From: Adineta steineri
Lineage: Eukaryota > Rotifera > Eurotatoria > Adinetida > Adinetidae
Direction: 5' to 3'
Length of the DNA: 64,000 bases
NCBI GenBank assembly: GCA_905250115.1
Contig: CAJNOI010000046.1
Location: 235,587-299,586 of the forward strand
Below the pieces are notes generated by a model, which worked only from the letters and a program-made list of their open reading frames with translations, ran no database searches and was not told the origin of the DNA. Shown here one piece after another: positions 10,348 to 23,827 of this stretch (positions within the stretch are counted from its first letter, which is position 1; each line of letters begins with the position of its first letter). The position numbers and the translations under genes are program-made.

Positions 10348-13269
10348 ATGACTTCAACAAGAAAAACACAAAATGTTTTTGCTCATAGTCCTTCATTACA
10401 AATTCTTTGGTAAAATTATTTAACTTTAATTTCTTAAAATTTCTATTGTAAATAGGAAATGTGCTGGCCAACGACGTTTAGTAACTAAAACATTAATTAA
10501 TTCACCTAATTTCAAAACTATTTAGTACGTTTTTAATTTTAATCCTATGAGTTATATGAAAATATTTATTATACAGTACTGATGTTCTGCAATATATTAA
10601 TTCGAAAAATCGTCGTCGTTCACCATTAGCACTTATTCTTGATAGTCATCTTATGCTTGGTCTTGTTTATGTTTATTCTAAAAGTGTCATTCTATGGCAT
10701 CGTAAGTTATTATTTTTTTGTTTATTTGTATTTATTTGTTGTTTTATTTTTCAGAGGATGTAGAAAAATTATACAAAGATGCTATTGTACATCGGTATAT
10801 AAATAAATTTTTGTTTTATTTATTAAAAAGAAAAGTTTTTTTTTCTGTTAGATTTTTTGAATTTGATGATCCAACAAAAGTAAAATTAACACGTAAAAAA
10901 GAAGCGGTTTTAACTACTACACAATGGCAAATTGATATTGATGAAAATCTATTACCAGACGAAAGAATATTATTAGAAAGAGATTTTTCAATTGAAATTC
11001 CACGTCAAGTAACACCACCACAAGTTGTTCAATCACCTGTTTGTTGATTTATTTTTTTTATTTTTTCATTAAAAGAAAATTTATTTTCTTAGGATAATTT
11101 ACCACCACTTCCATGGGAAGTTTCTAAACCAACTCATGGAAAACGTATTACATTGTTACCTGATATTGAAGTAAGGAAAAAAATCTATATTAAGAAAAAG
11201 AAATAATTGATTATTTTCTTAGGAGCCAATGCCAAAATTTGATATAATTGATGATCGTTTTGGTGAACCATTACCAGTTCCACCAACAACAGCAATGGAT
11301 ATTGATGAACGTTATGATCGAACATTTTTTCGTACTTCATCTGAAGATCGAAGTAAAGAATTACTTCAAGGTATTTTTGTATTTTTTCATGATTTTATTT
11401 ATATAAAATTTCGTATATAGCACCACGAGCTGATCGACATATAGGTGCAACTGATCGATATATACATCCAAGTAAAGATCGTACTATTGATGAAAATTTT
11501 CCACCACGTGACGTATTATCTGATTTGCCACCATTACTAATGCCACTTATGGATACAACAGTAGCACCTATGGAATCTGAACCTATAACACGTGATCAAT
11601 TTTCTATTGATGCACTTGCTTTTATAACAAGTGCTATTGATACATATCCAATATATGAGTAAAAATTTTTCATTTTTTATAAAATTAAATTCATTATTAA
11701 TTTCATTTCTTTTCTAGTTCAATACCAACAAAAACTATTTTACTTGGTGCTGATTGTATTTCGACTAGTAATGATGTTCCTTTAATTTTTGTTCAAGAAC
11801 CAACAGTAATTGGTGCAGATGAAGTACCTATTCCAATGGATACATTACCTCCATTAGATCAAGTATGATTCTTCTCTTTGTTTTTTCCACTCATAATAAA
11901 AAATGAATTGTTTTAGCAATTACCACATGAAGTGCCAAGAAGATCAGGTATTGATGCTCAAGTACCTGATGTAATGATGGTATCATCTGATGGAAAAGAA
12001 TATTTTCGTGTTTCAAAAAAGAAACGTAATGCACCCAATGCATTAAATAAAAAACGAAAGAATACGAAGCTTTATGAAGATATTGTTGATTTTAATTATG
12101 ATATATTAAAAGTAATTGAAGAAGAAGAAGATGAAGAATTTGAAAAAAATAAACAAAAACAACAACCATGGTCAACATTAATTGGTCGAGTATGTTTAAA
12201 ATATAGTAGAATTTAATATTTTGAAAAATTTCGTTGTATTATTTAAGAATGGAACGAAACGAATGAAGAAATTATTGGATAAAGCTAAAATTGCAATGAC
12301 TAATACTGATCTTGATGCAATTATTGGTGATATTACAAATATAGCAAACATATTAATCGATCCAAGTAAAAGACATTTTTTCATTTGAATATTAGAAATT
12401 ATATTCCAAAAATCTATAGATGAGTCTGGAAATCTTGCCGAAGTACGTCGTACAGGACAAGAAATGGCAATTCGACGAGGTCAATCAAGTAAGATTCAAT
12501 TTTTTGTTATTTAATTAAATAAAAATGCGTATTCTTTTTTTCAGGTGGTCTTTTACCTAGAGCAGATACTCGTCCATCGATTGTACCAATGATAGAAGAT
12601 GTAAGATTGTTTTATTATATCAAATCAAATAAATACCGTTTTTTCTTCTTTTTTTAAAAGCGTATATCACAATTACCAGCACCAACAAGTGATGGTGGTA
12701 TTCTTCCACCATTACCAAGTGGTTTCGATGATCTTCCATTAGTACCACCAGTACCATTTGAATCATTAGTTGATAATCGACAACCACTTTCACCATTACA
12801 AACAAAACGTCGAGGACGAACAACAATTACATCACCTGTTGAACCATCACCAACGTGGCAAGAGAAACAAAAACAAAAAGCCATTGAAGATATTCTCAAG
12901 TAAATAATTTAAAATATTCTTTTTATTTTTTTTTCATATTTAATTTTCTTAGTGTTGCTGATAATTCTAATGGTGGTTCATTTAATCAATTACTTAAACG
13001 ATCAGATATAAATCGAATTTTAGCAGCGCGTCATTTTAATGTATTACTTGGTAATAATTAGTTTTATTATTAATTTTATTCTATTTTTTTTGTTAATTTG
13101 AATTTTAGTACTTTGTGGTGAAGGACGAGTAAAAGTTAATCAACAAGAACCATATGGAAAAATAAATATTTTTATTAATGATCAATATAATGCAATGAAA
13201 CAAATTGTACCTAATTTACAAAATGTATCATATTCAGAAACAATGGAAAGTGATGATAGTCGTTTTTAA
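10348..13269 (+). CDS. Rad21/Rec8-family kleisin (cohesin subunit)
   Basis: Sixteen exons: 10348-10409, 10456-10524, 10577-10701, 10755-10794, 10852-11038, 11093-11170, 11223-11370, 11421-11658, 11718-11862, 11917-12189, 12248-12365, 12420-12488, 12545-12600, 12661-12899, 12953-13050, 13109-13269; 701 residues. The N-terminal SMC3-binding domain is recognisable: VFAHSPSLQILWK, then DVLQYIN, the strand LMLGLVYVYSKSVILWHQ and DVEKLYKDAI. The C-terminal winged helix for the SMC1 head is clear: SFNQLLKRSDINRILAARHF then VKVNQQEPYGKINIF. The middle is acidic and proline-rich with E-x-x-R sites (EIPR, EVPR, EVRR) that could be separase sites. Kleisins close the cohesin ring that holds sister chromatids. 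Divergence prevents choosing mitotic RAD21 or meiotic REC8. The start codon is the least certain part. Confidence 0.85.
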
Positions 13270-15796
13270 TACTTTAGTTTGATTTTTTAAATGAATGAAA
13301 AATTGTATATATACATATATATGTATGAACAAACATGATGTGTCATATTGTTTTATTTGTCATAGTAATATTGACTTTTTTTTTCTCTTTTTGTGAAATA
13401 AATGATGAAATAATCTTTTGAGAAAGACAAATTTCTCATTGCTGAAATGAAAACAATCGGCTAATTTACATTTTCTCTTCAATATTTCGATCAATTTATA
13501 TATTTAATGAATTGTAACTTTTTGGTACGATTAGTGGTAATATATTTTATTACACTATATTTATATTATATGACAAAAGTTTTCTAATACTTTGTCATAT
13601 GTCACAATAAAATCTGAAGAGCTAAGTTTTTTATTGATTATATAACTCTGACAAATGTATCTACAAAGAAAATTTTAGTAACAACCAAAAAGGTGTTTAC
13701 AAGTTATTTATTGAATATTTTTCAAAAAACCTATTCTACAAAGTGACTCAAATTTGAATTCTTGATAAATAAAATAATTAATTTTTTGTATCGAAAAAGA
13801 ATAATCATTTAGAAAGATTCTTTATTATTCTATTTATATGCCACTTATCTTTATTCTACTTTTCTTTGGCTTTGACATAGATTAAACAAATTTAATAACA
13901 AGGGCAGCCTACGTCAGCATGACAAAATATTTCTAACCACATTAGTATTCAAAGCAACTGAATTATTTTACATTAGTAAAAGTATAAGAGTATGACAAAC
14001 AGTTTTGATAGGATGTTCAATCTATAATCATTATTTATAGTATTTCTTATAAATAGCTAAATTCATTTCTATTAATATTTTCTTTAGTAGCATAAAACTG
14101 ACTTTACCCAGTATATTGTCTGCGAGCGTTTTGAGAGATACAACATTCTATATAAAGAAAAACATGACTAAGCACTTTTTTTTATAATAGAACTATATTG
14201 AAGTTATTCATTTTCAATCAACGTGCTCAACAATACGATGTTAATGATGAAAATATGTAGTCAAAACAACATAGTTAAAGGATCTTTCTTCTTTTCTTTG
14301 CAACAGTAGGATACAAATGAAAAATTCTTGTTAAGCTATGCATTAATTCTTCAATTAATATGGAAATAAATTTCAACTATTGTTGTTTTTCATCTAAAAA
14401 AACTTTGTCTCAGTTCTTCATTACCAAATGTTTGTTAGCAAATTATACTAAAGGAAATGACTTCTTAAGATAAGAGTTATAAGTATGAAATTATATGGAT
14501 GAATTATTACAGTTGAGCACTGAGAAAACTTTGAGAACGTGATGAATTTGAACTACTTATCAGGTGATTATCATATAGAAAAGAGAATTAATATATCTGT
14601 CATGTACATACACATAGTCAGCGCCACATTTTAATAAAGAACAAGGTGGACTATGACAGAATTTATTAAACTGACAGTTTTAAAAATAATATTGATTAGC
14701 GTCTACAACATACTATTATTAATATCTCAGGTCATTACTTGAACATGTGATTCTAATTAACGATTTTTATTTTCTATACAATTCAATATTGTACAATACT
14801 GACTATAACCAGAGATTCAGCAGTCATTTATATGAAAGAACAAGCGTTTTATAATGAAATATTAGCAAGAGTTATCCAGAGACATAATAGAAATTTCTAG
14901 ACTAAGATTAGATAATGCTGTCAGATGCAAATATCATCAAGATGCTTCAGGTAAGTTCATTTCATTATCATAAGAAATGACCTTGTCATAAGGCGCTTAA
15001 TAATGAAAACCAATTTTAAATAAAATTAGAATTTTACATTAAGCCCACAAGACATACACTTTAGCCAGATCTATATTTAAAAACTCATTCAGTTCCCAAA
15101 TTTAGAATTAATTAAGTAAATCATGAATTTGACAGTAAGAAAAATAAGTTTTTAGGATTAAAAAAAAGCAAAAAAAACAGATTTCTTATGAAAACATAAT
15201 AGCAATTTATCAATGAACAAAAGAAGTATTTTCTATAAGAAGCTACAAAAAAAATTTAATTTAGTAAATGGTTTCGTCTGTGAGCTATCAGAATATAACA
15301 GATTTTATATTTATTTATGGAAAATATACCAAATTGAGGAGCTGAAAATAGAACAAAACTTGATTGTTCAAAATAGTCATTCAATTCTAGATATACTATC
15401 AACTATTGATTTTATTTTTAGATTTTGTAACAAAAATAAATAATTCTCAAGGATATCTAACAGATTGTTAATATGAATAAATCTAATTTTTAATTATCAA
15501 ATTAGTTTTTCAAGGTGTATATACTCTGTACTTTTAAATGAACAGCTTTTAAATGAGTTATTGGTATATAGTACATCGGTTTCTGACTTGCCGTCTTAGC
15601 TAATAAACTAAAGAAGAAGGAGAAAAAAAAGAAAAAAGAAAAAAAAATTTCTTCCCTGCCTGCGCACTCTAATTATCCTTGTGGAAAAAAACTAAAGAAC
15701 CTTTTTTATCTCTATCATTTCTTTTTTCTTTCACTCTTTGTTAACAATTATCGTCAGCAGGAGTTATATCGTGTTTTTTTCATTTACTCAACATTT
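13270..15796. other. Gene-free stretch between kleisin and third B-box gene
   Basis: About 2.5 kb of AT-rich DNA with no protein similarity that I can see. One 76-codon open frame at 15213-15443 is composition-driven. A purine run (A/G only, about 40 bp) sits at roughly 15610-15650, followed by a pyrimidine-rich stretch just upstream of the next gene. Confidence 0.4.
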
Positions 15797-17065
15797 ATGT
15801 CTCAATCGTGTACTATGATGTCGACATATAAACATACAGGAACATGTGATTTATCCGATGAACAATATAATGAATATGATAATTCATTAAATGATTTAGC
15901 TGATCGAATTAATTCACTCAATGATCGATTAACAACATCAAATATTGATCTTATGATGAGTGATGTTCGGCAAAAACTTGGTAAATGGCGTTTAGATTGT
16001 TATCATACAATTGATCGATATTATGAACAGAAATGTCGAGAAGTAGATCGACATGTTGCTGGAATTGTTGATAAACAACGTAAAGAAATAAATCGTATAC
16101 GATCAAGTATAGCTACTCTTAATCATAAACAAGATGCTGTACAAAAAGATATTAATCATATAATAACAATTGCACATCAACTTGAACAAGAAATGGATGC
16201 AACAAAAGAAAAATATCTTCAACTTAATATTCGTACAATAGAAATTAAAGAAAATTTAATTCAAATTCAAGAAACAAATGATTTATCCCATTCACCTATC
16301 ATATCACCACCTATTAAAACAATAAATTATCTTGATGAAAGTTCAAAAATTGTATGTGCTAATGAACATCATTTACTTGTACATAATGATTCAAGTCTAT
16401 GCTTGTTAGATAAAGAATTAAATATGATTAAAGACAAATCATGGACATTCGGTTCTATTATGGATATTTGTTGGTCATCAACATTAGCACGTTTTCTTGT
16501 TTTAACACGAAGTTATTTATATCTTATTGATGAAAGTACAATGTCAGTAGTACGTGTACAAAAATTTTCTAAATTACCTTGGTGGTCATGTACATGTTCA
16601 GATACAAGTTTATATATTACAACAAAAGATTGGGGTTCAAATGTATATCAATTTACATTATGGCCATCAATACAACTTACAAAACGTTGGCAACCACCCC
16701 AAGCATGTAGTCAAGATGAAACAATAAATAATATAATATATAATAAAGAAAAATTAGCTTTAATGATTTATAATCGTGCAACAAAATCAAAAACAATTGA
16801 ATTACGTTTAGCAACAACATTTGATCGAATATGGTCACTTGATCTTGATATTGATTATGATTCACGTACAATACGTTGTTGTTTACTTAATCATGATGAA
16901 TGGCTTGTTGTTGATTGGAATACATCCAATCTTTTTCATATATCAAGTGATGGTAAATTAAAATTAACATGTGATTATAATCCATCACCTTCATGTGCTG
17001 CAACGCTTGGTGCAAATATATTAGTTATATCAACTGCCGATGGAATTAATTTACATAAACTATGA
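15797..17065 (+). CDS. B-box-less paralogue of the B-box/propeller family, copy 3
   Basis: Single exon, 422 residues, collinear with copies 1 and 2 from the coiled coil to the C-terminus: LADRINSLNDRL, a YYEQKC motif, HLLVHNDSSLCLLD, WSSTLARFLVL, CTCSDTSLYIT, WSLDLDIDYDSRTIRCCL, and a NLHKL end. The zinc finger has gone. Of the nine Cys/His positions shared by copies 1 and 2 only C5 remains (plus an unrelated C17), replaced by a polar stretch (DLSDEQYNEYDNS). The rest of the frame is intact with no stops, so it is probably a functional divergent copy and not a pseudogene. It lies about 2.5 kb beyond the kleisin gene, so the duplicates flank that gene. Confidence 0.72.
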   Translation: MSQSCTMMSTYKHTGTCDLSDEQYNEYDNSLNDLADRINSLNDRLTTSNIDLMMSDVRQKLGKWRLDCYHTIDRYYEQKCREVDRHVAGIVDKQRKEINRIRSSIATLNHKQDAVQKDINHIITIAHQLEQEMDATKEKYLQLNIRTIEIKENLIQIQETNDLSHSPIISPPIKTINYLDESSKIVCANEHHLLVHNDSSLCLLDKELNMIKDKSWTFGSIMDICWSSTLARFLVLTRSYLYLIDESTMSVVRVQKFSKLPWWSCTCSDTSLYITTKDWGSNVYQFTLWPSIQLTKRWQPPQACSQDETINNIIYNKEKLALMIYNRATKSKTIELRLATTFDRIWSLDLDIDYDSRTIRCCLLNHDEWLVVDWNTSNLFHISSDGKLKLTCDYNPSPSCAATLGANILVISTADGINLHKL

Positions 17066-19465
17066 AAAAAAACTATTTCTTTTTTAAAATTTTAATCGTT
17101 AATTTTATTTAAACAGACATTTTTTTTTCTTTTTATCTTAAGATAATACATTTCGGAACTTTTGCTTTTATATTCGTCCTTGAAAATAAACAATGTCTAT
17201 TCAATTTATCTTTCCGACCGTGATATACAATGACGTTAGTCTTTGATCTCAGTTTTTTTCAAAGAAGTCATGCGTGGTATACGATAAAATCACAAACAAA
17301 TCTAATTGTCTCATTATTTTTCGACCTGAAAAACATGAGAATTCTTTTAGAAGGTCATCATTTGCAAGAAAAAGGATATATTATAAAGAAATTTAAAACA
17401 TCAATTTATTTTTTGGAAATATAATTTTTTGATACAGAAAATATACTTTTTAGAAGAACATCGTCGTACTGAGAGAACCATAAATAGAAAAACCTAAGAG
17501 AATGTTCTGGATATGTTGCTTGTCAAGGTAATCAAGTACGCAAAAATAAGTTAGAGAAATATCTAGGGAAAATTTAATTTCTAGAAAGGCATAAGTTTTT
17601 ATTATTATATTAATAGAACTATCTTAAAACAATGCAAGATATATTTTAATAATGATCTTATGAATAAAAATAATAACAATTTGATGTAATATTCTAGTAT
17701 TTATTGTTGCTTAGTTCACGTTCACCAAAATACTTATAGTACATGTGTGTGTACTGAATAAATATCTACACTTATGTAAATCAAAATATGGTGAAAGTAT
17801 ACAAAGAGTGTTAATTATACTTTGTATCGCCTTCATAAAATAAATATTTCATTTCACGTTCTTTTCGCTTTGATAAATCTCATCAAATAGACATGTTTCT
17901 TTCAGTTGATGCACATTTACCGAAGCATTAAACTTGTTTTTATCATGACTAATATTTTTGTTTTTTTCATACGATTAAAGGGATAGGTTTGTAATGAAAA
18001 TCTTATAAATTGGAAAGTGGGCGTTCTATTACTTTGATCTTGTGATAGAAAAAATAAGTAGCTTTTGAATCTACTTAGAAGATATGAATATTCATAGAAC
18101 AAACTTGTTTGTTTAATCAACTTCAATACTATTTAATAACATTTATTTCAAAATTTTTATATACTCAAATTAAATATTCATTTTGTTTTTTATGTTTTTT
18201 TGTTTATCACAGGCGGGTGTTCAAAGAGTATAAACAAATATATAGGATGCATCAAGGACAAATGTATCATTAGATATATATATTTTATATAATGACTATC
18301 AAAAAAATAATTATTTTCCGTAGAAGAGCATGATTTTTTTAATGAATATGAAAGAAAGGATGTGCATATATGAAAATGGTAGACTTCATACTGCGAGTTT
18401 TATACATCTTCGTTTCATTTGCCTGGAAAAAACGTAGTATTGATATAAAACTACTCGACATTGTTTGAATGTAGATTAGGAAAATTTTGATATATGAGCT
18501 TATACAATACACTTTTTTATGCGATAGATTATTTTCATATTTCAATTTTATTTAAATATCTGAAAACAAAAATCAATCGACTCACTGGCATTAATATACA
18601 TTAGGCAGAGTTTCTAAGAGTTCAGTATGTATCTAGACAATTCCGGAAGTCATATATATGTTTCTTTTCTAGACGGAACTTTTATTCTTTCTAAACTCAA
18701 CTCTAGCTGTTCTCGTAAACAGAACATACGTTAATAAATTATATACCTAGAAGTATAATTCTTAACATTACATCTTATTTACGCCTACTCTTAGATTCTA
18801 TGCTGCTTTTCAATTAGAAATAGGGAAATTCACACTTTTTTTTCTACTTCAAATTATACAATTAGGTACGAAAGAAAACAACACCCATTTAAGTATTGGT
18901 TTTCATGTCATCGTATATCCGTCACATAGATATAAAAGACAATCTGAGGTCATATCATCAAAAAGAATTTGAATTTAATGTTATCTTCAGATAACTATAT
19001 TTTGAAACGTACATTAAAAGATGAAGGTAGTTGTTATTTTAGTAATACTATATCATAACAACTTACTTTACTTCCTTACTAATTGCATCGACACAAAACT
19101 TACCTAAGAAATTCTAAGCTTGATTGCTTAGGAAATGACGTTTGTGATGATGAAAAAGATTCATAGATAATATTATCTAATTATAATATTCAATTTTACA
19201 CTGAAAAACTTTAAAAGCTATCAAAATCATTTTATTCATATACTTTGTAACAAATGCTTTTAATAATAGAACTTGATTTGTTTGTAAAATACAGCATTGA
19301 TTCATTTATTAGATTTATTAAGAAAATAGATTCATATGAAAATACCAAATAAATAATTCTATCAACTAATACGATATGGAAGCAAAAAATAGTAAAATTA
19401 ATATTGATTTTAGTCTCATTTAAATAAGGATGTGGATTAAGGATAAATGAAACACTCAAATGCTG
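17066..19465. other. Gene-free AT-rich stretch
   Basis: 2.4 kb in which I see no credible gene, RNA gene or ordered repeat. Short open frames at 17230-17424, 17917-18126 and 18339-18545 have no domain features and low-complexity composition. Confidence 0.4.
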
Positions 19466-21420
19466 AAACATGATCCTATACCAAAACTAACAATCGATAA
19501 TTATTTAAATGTGCCAAATAATAAAATAATGCAATATCAATATAGTGTAATGAGTGAAACAAATAAATTTAATGTAAAGACTTGTGTTGATGCTAAGATT
19601 CATATAGTTGATAGAAACATTAGTGATGCTTAAATTTTATTATGTTTGATTGTCGAAAAAATGAAAAACGATTAAAATATCACATTTAAACTGACTTGTC
19701 CATTAGGTAGATCAGAAAAATTCCTATTCACTTGAACATCTTAGCGATTTGAAATTGGTTTGTCCAGAAGAATTAAAACAAGCTTTTATCGATGATATAA
19801 AAGATATTACGGTTATTGCAGCACATAAACTTTACCTATATGCATCAACAACCCGGTAGCACTTGCGATCATAACGGCAAATACACCACAAAACAAAGTA
19901 GGTGTAAAAATATGGGTGAATAGATTAAAATATTTTATCTTCTATATTGTACAATGAAATAAAAAGACAGTGCTGAATATTCAGACTTTAACTGTTTGTC
20001 TTAAATTACCTCGTAACCTGTTTCTCTCTATTCTTACACGATTTTTTTGAGAGTTTACCCTATATGTTTTAGTTTTCTCTGTTTCTAGCTGTGTTTTACT
20101 CTTCTCTCTATCAATTGCTTGTCATCTTTTCTTGTTCTAGCAGTTTTTTAACAATAACTTGTATTAAAACTGTTTCGCTTCTATCAATGCAACAGTTATC
20201 AACCAATGACATCATCATTATCGCTAATACAAAAGGGTATACTCTTCAACGTACTCAAATAGTCATCAAATATTATACGATAAATCGTTTACAAATTTGT
20301 ATCACTCAATAATCTTTGCATTGAATCGGTAAATACACAAGTTTGTTTGTATATCTCACAAATAAAACGAGCAAAAATGTTGGAACATGCTATTATAATG
20401 AAATCTCATGATATAATTTATATATTACCTTCTCTTAATGTTAAGATAATATATCAGTCGAATTCTTATTCGGCATTGTCTAGATGAAATTATTCGAGAT
20501 AACAAAGCAATCGTTCATGTCGTTGATGATCAACTTGATTTAGAAAAATAACAACAAAAATGGGGTTATTATTAACATCGCCCACGACCGCTGTTGATAA
20601 CTATTTCGATTTTATGATTACGTATCCAACCTCAGCAGAGATAATTATAGAACCAATACAAATCAATAAAGATGGTTTCAAATGTTTATATAATTCTGAT
20701 TTAAAATTCTGTTTATCACTCATTCTTCAAAAGATAAACACTGCCTTTTCTCAATTATATAGTTAAAACAATATTATACTCTTTCACTCAACTTGTTATT
20801 GGGCAGTCCATTTATACTTCACGTTATTGTGCATTAAGCCAACAGAATTTGTTACCACATCAACTATATTTAATCATCTTAATTGTATTTGTACAAACTC
20901 CATTCAACGGTACACAAATTATCGTTTTATTTCTTTGACAAGTATTTCTAATGGAACTAAACACATTTATTCTAATCTACCTAAAATAGTTGCAATCAAT
21001 TAGCTTGATCAAACGTCAATTACGTGGAATAATGAATATAATATTAGTCAATATGCACTGTCATCTGTTTTAGTACTGCTATCAAAAGTACTATGTATAT
21101 CAGAACTACTTAATCCCTATCAGTTAGTCGCAAATATGAGATTCAAATGTAATTGATTTTAGCAACGGGATTTAGTCCTTTACCAATATGTGTTGATCAC
21201 AATACTGTCAACTGTATATTCGACGTCAAATAAATTACCTAAAAAAATAATAGTCAAAGGATCATCTATTATACGAATGTCTTGCGGCAAAACAATAAAT
21301 TGTACTAATCATCAATTACCCACTTTCTTATGTGTAAAGCATCACCGTATCGTCGCATCACAATTTCGACTAAATATTCGACAGCCATCCTGTACCTCAC
21401 TTTATTCGTTGAAAATCTGA
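19466..21420 (+). pseudogene. Decayed coding-like fragments, unidentified
   Basis: Several stretches have protein-like composition but are broken by stops. One is at about 19466-19633, reading PKLTIDNYLNV ... DAKIHIVDRNISDA then stop. Another follows an acceptor-like ATTAG at about 19707 and reads LVCPEELKQAFIDDIKDIT ... then stop at 19859. A third at about 20460-20551 reads RHCLDEIIRDNKAIVHVVDD ... then stop. Others lie at 20560-20766 and 20940-21150. I cannot name the parent family. They could be remnants of one multi-exon gene, of a transposon, or coincidence. Confidence 0.3.
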
Positions 21421-22263
21421 TTAAGACAGTTGTACCATTCTCCAAATTACAAGTAGAACAGCAATAAAAGAAACTTTATATCTGCTGTTTCACCACCACA
21501 ATCGAAATCAAAAGAATTAAACTAGGAAGCGCTAACTGTCAGGATCACCATCTGTATATATAGATGAAAGATCCTTTCTTTTCATATAGTTATGAGGAAT
21601 AGTTTGTTTTTTCTTATCCGGTTTATGTAGTTGTTGTTATCTGTGTGTGTGCAGTTTTCGTTTTGAAAAAATAAATAAGTTTCGTCATCTAACTCTAAAA
21701 ACAGATCCTAACACTATAACGTATGTATTATATATGATCAATAATTACTCTAATTATGTAAGTCTTGATCATCAAATATATTGAATTCGACTAGAATGTG
21801 GATATGCGTTTTAGTGCTTCATTTATCCTCAATCCACACCCTCTTATCGGTATATACTTTATTTTCTTTTTTCTGAGATACTTTGCATCCGTTTTTTATT
21901 TTTTGATATTCGCTCAAGCGTTAACTACTATTTGTCATGGTTATGTTAGTGAAAGTTAGAGATATATTAAGACTCTTAATTTCAATCTATATGTATATTG
22001 ATATCTGTTGATTTGGATGTGGGTCTAGGTGTGAGTGATGGTGTATTGAGTGGGTTTGAACATGGCTTAATGAAGAATGAAANNNNNNNNNNNNNNNNNN
22101 NNNNNNNNNNNNNNNNNNNNNNNNNNNNNNNNNNNNNNNNNNNNNNNNNNNNNNNNNNNNNNNNNNNNNNNNNNNNNNNNNNAAAAAAAAAACGTGCATT
22201 CCCTATAAATGAAATAAATAAAAAGCAAAATAATGTCAAATAATTCTATTTTTTTTTCATGAA
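21421..22263. other. Intergenic with a 100-N assembly gap
   Basis: Noncoding flank. Bases 22083-22182 are N (exactly 100, a conventional unknown-length gap). A GT-rich stretch lies just left of the gap (22010-22065). The sequence beyond the gap begins with an A-run, and the ELOVL stop codon is at 22264-22266. Confidence 0.6.
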
Positions 22264-23601
22264 TTATTCTTCTTTTTTATTAACGCCATTTTTTCGCGTT
22301 GGTTTTTTTGTTGTCGATTCATCATTGGATGTTTTATCACTAATTTCTGATTTTTGTTTACGTCGTTTAGCATCGTTACTACGTGTAATATATTCATGAA
22401 TAAAAAAATTCGTGAAAAGAATCAACATGATGATCATATAACCACTTAACATTATTTGACCCCTAGAAAACAAATGAATAAATAAACAATAAATGAGATA
22501 ATTGATAACATAATACTATACCATTGTGGATAATCACAACCAGTTAAGAGACCACTAAATGTATGCGTGAAAATAAGCACAAATTGAATCTAATCAAAGA
22601 AAAAAAATATAGTAGTTATATAGTTGAGTAAATGAACTAGGGTTTTCTTTCTATTGTCTATAACATATGTTAGTCGAACTTTTAATTAGTGGTAAATAAT
22701 GTTTAGTTAGTCCAAGTCATACACGTTACTGTAATTTCATATTAACTTACACTCACGATCAAATATATATAGCAAAATAATGACGAAAGAAAAGCTATCA
22801 TTTATAAATATAACTAAGCTATTTAATATAAATAATTTTCTTTATTTACCAATTGGAACATGGTAATATATCGTTTCCACCAAAGTGAGTTACGTAAAGC
22901 TGGGATAACTGATAATCCATAGTATGCATACATGAAAACATGTACTGTTGAATTTAAAACTGGGCCTAACCAAGCTTGACCACCCTAAATAGAAGCAAAA
23001 AAGAACGAAATATTTAAAATAAATATCTATCGAGCATACTGGTATCCATGTCATAACAATCCACCAAATAATAAGCATTGTTGAATGATGAAATACATGA
23101 AGAAATGTTATTTGTGTATAACGTTTTCGGACAACCATAAATATAGTATCCATAAATTCAATTGCTTTTGAAAAATAATAATACCATAAAGCATTCACTA
23201 TTTTCATTTCATATTTATCGTTCGTAACTTTCATTCTTTGACATAATAAATTATATCCACTACCCCAAATACCCACAACAAGCTAGAAAGTTAAATAAAT
23301 AAATATATATAAATTAAAGAAAAAAAATTTCCGAACTAACTTCTTCGACCATGTAAGCTGATAAAGCAACAAGTGCCATATTGTATGTAAAAAGTATCCA
23401 TGCAGGTATATGAAATGCTTCACGATTGCGCATATACCGTGGACCAAATATAACAATAAAAAGATATATTAATGCCAATGTTACTGCTGGTACTGGATCA
23501 CGCCATAATAAAAACCAGTCTTTTGTTCTTGGATCTCCATGTTTAAGAGCAAGATTATAAGATGGAATGTTTTCTTTCAACAATTCGTTCAACCAAGTCA
23601 T
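22264..23601 (-). CDS. ELOVL: ELOVL-type very-long-chain fatty acid elongase
   Basis: Five exons on the minus strand: 23601-23341, 23282-23040, 22984-22850, 22589-22522, 22462-22264; 301 residues, normal for the family. It is the ER condensing enzyme (3-ketoacyl-CoA synthase) that adds malonyl-CoA units to long acyl-CoAs. The signature is complete: KAIEFMDT (KxxExxDT), the histidine box HVFHHS, a YAYYGLS segment (the MYxYY region), and a KR-rich C-terminal tail consistent with ER retention. Several hydrophobic segments match the usual 6-7 membrane helices. The first ATG of the open frame is at 23601. The family relative is ELOVL4/ELOVL7-like, but I would not assign a subtype. Confidence 0.92.
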
Positions 23602-23827
23602 TATTCCCACAATAAACTACCCAGTGGAATAAGTGAGAAAGTTTTTATTTATCTAAAATTTTATTCCAATTATATTTCATATATATATATATTGAAAAAT
23701 AAATTATATTATTATAAATTGATTAAAAATTATTTATATTCTACAAACAAACATTAAGTTTATAGTATAAGACGCGACAAAACAAAAAATATTCAAATAA
23801 GCTTATACGTATAATTTTGTTTCATTT

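Noticed and set aside
15213..15443. 76-codon open frame on the plus strand
   Set aside because: Lys/Ile/Asn-rich, no motif, no start context or splice neighbours; expected by chance in such AT-rich DNA.
22010..22065. GT-rich stretch near the 100-N gap as interstitial telomere (bdelloid-type TGTGGG)
   Set aside because: Only one exact TGTGGG word; no tandem array on either side.
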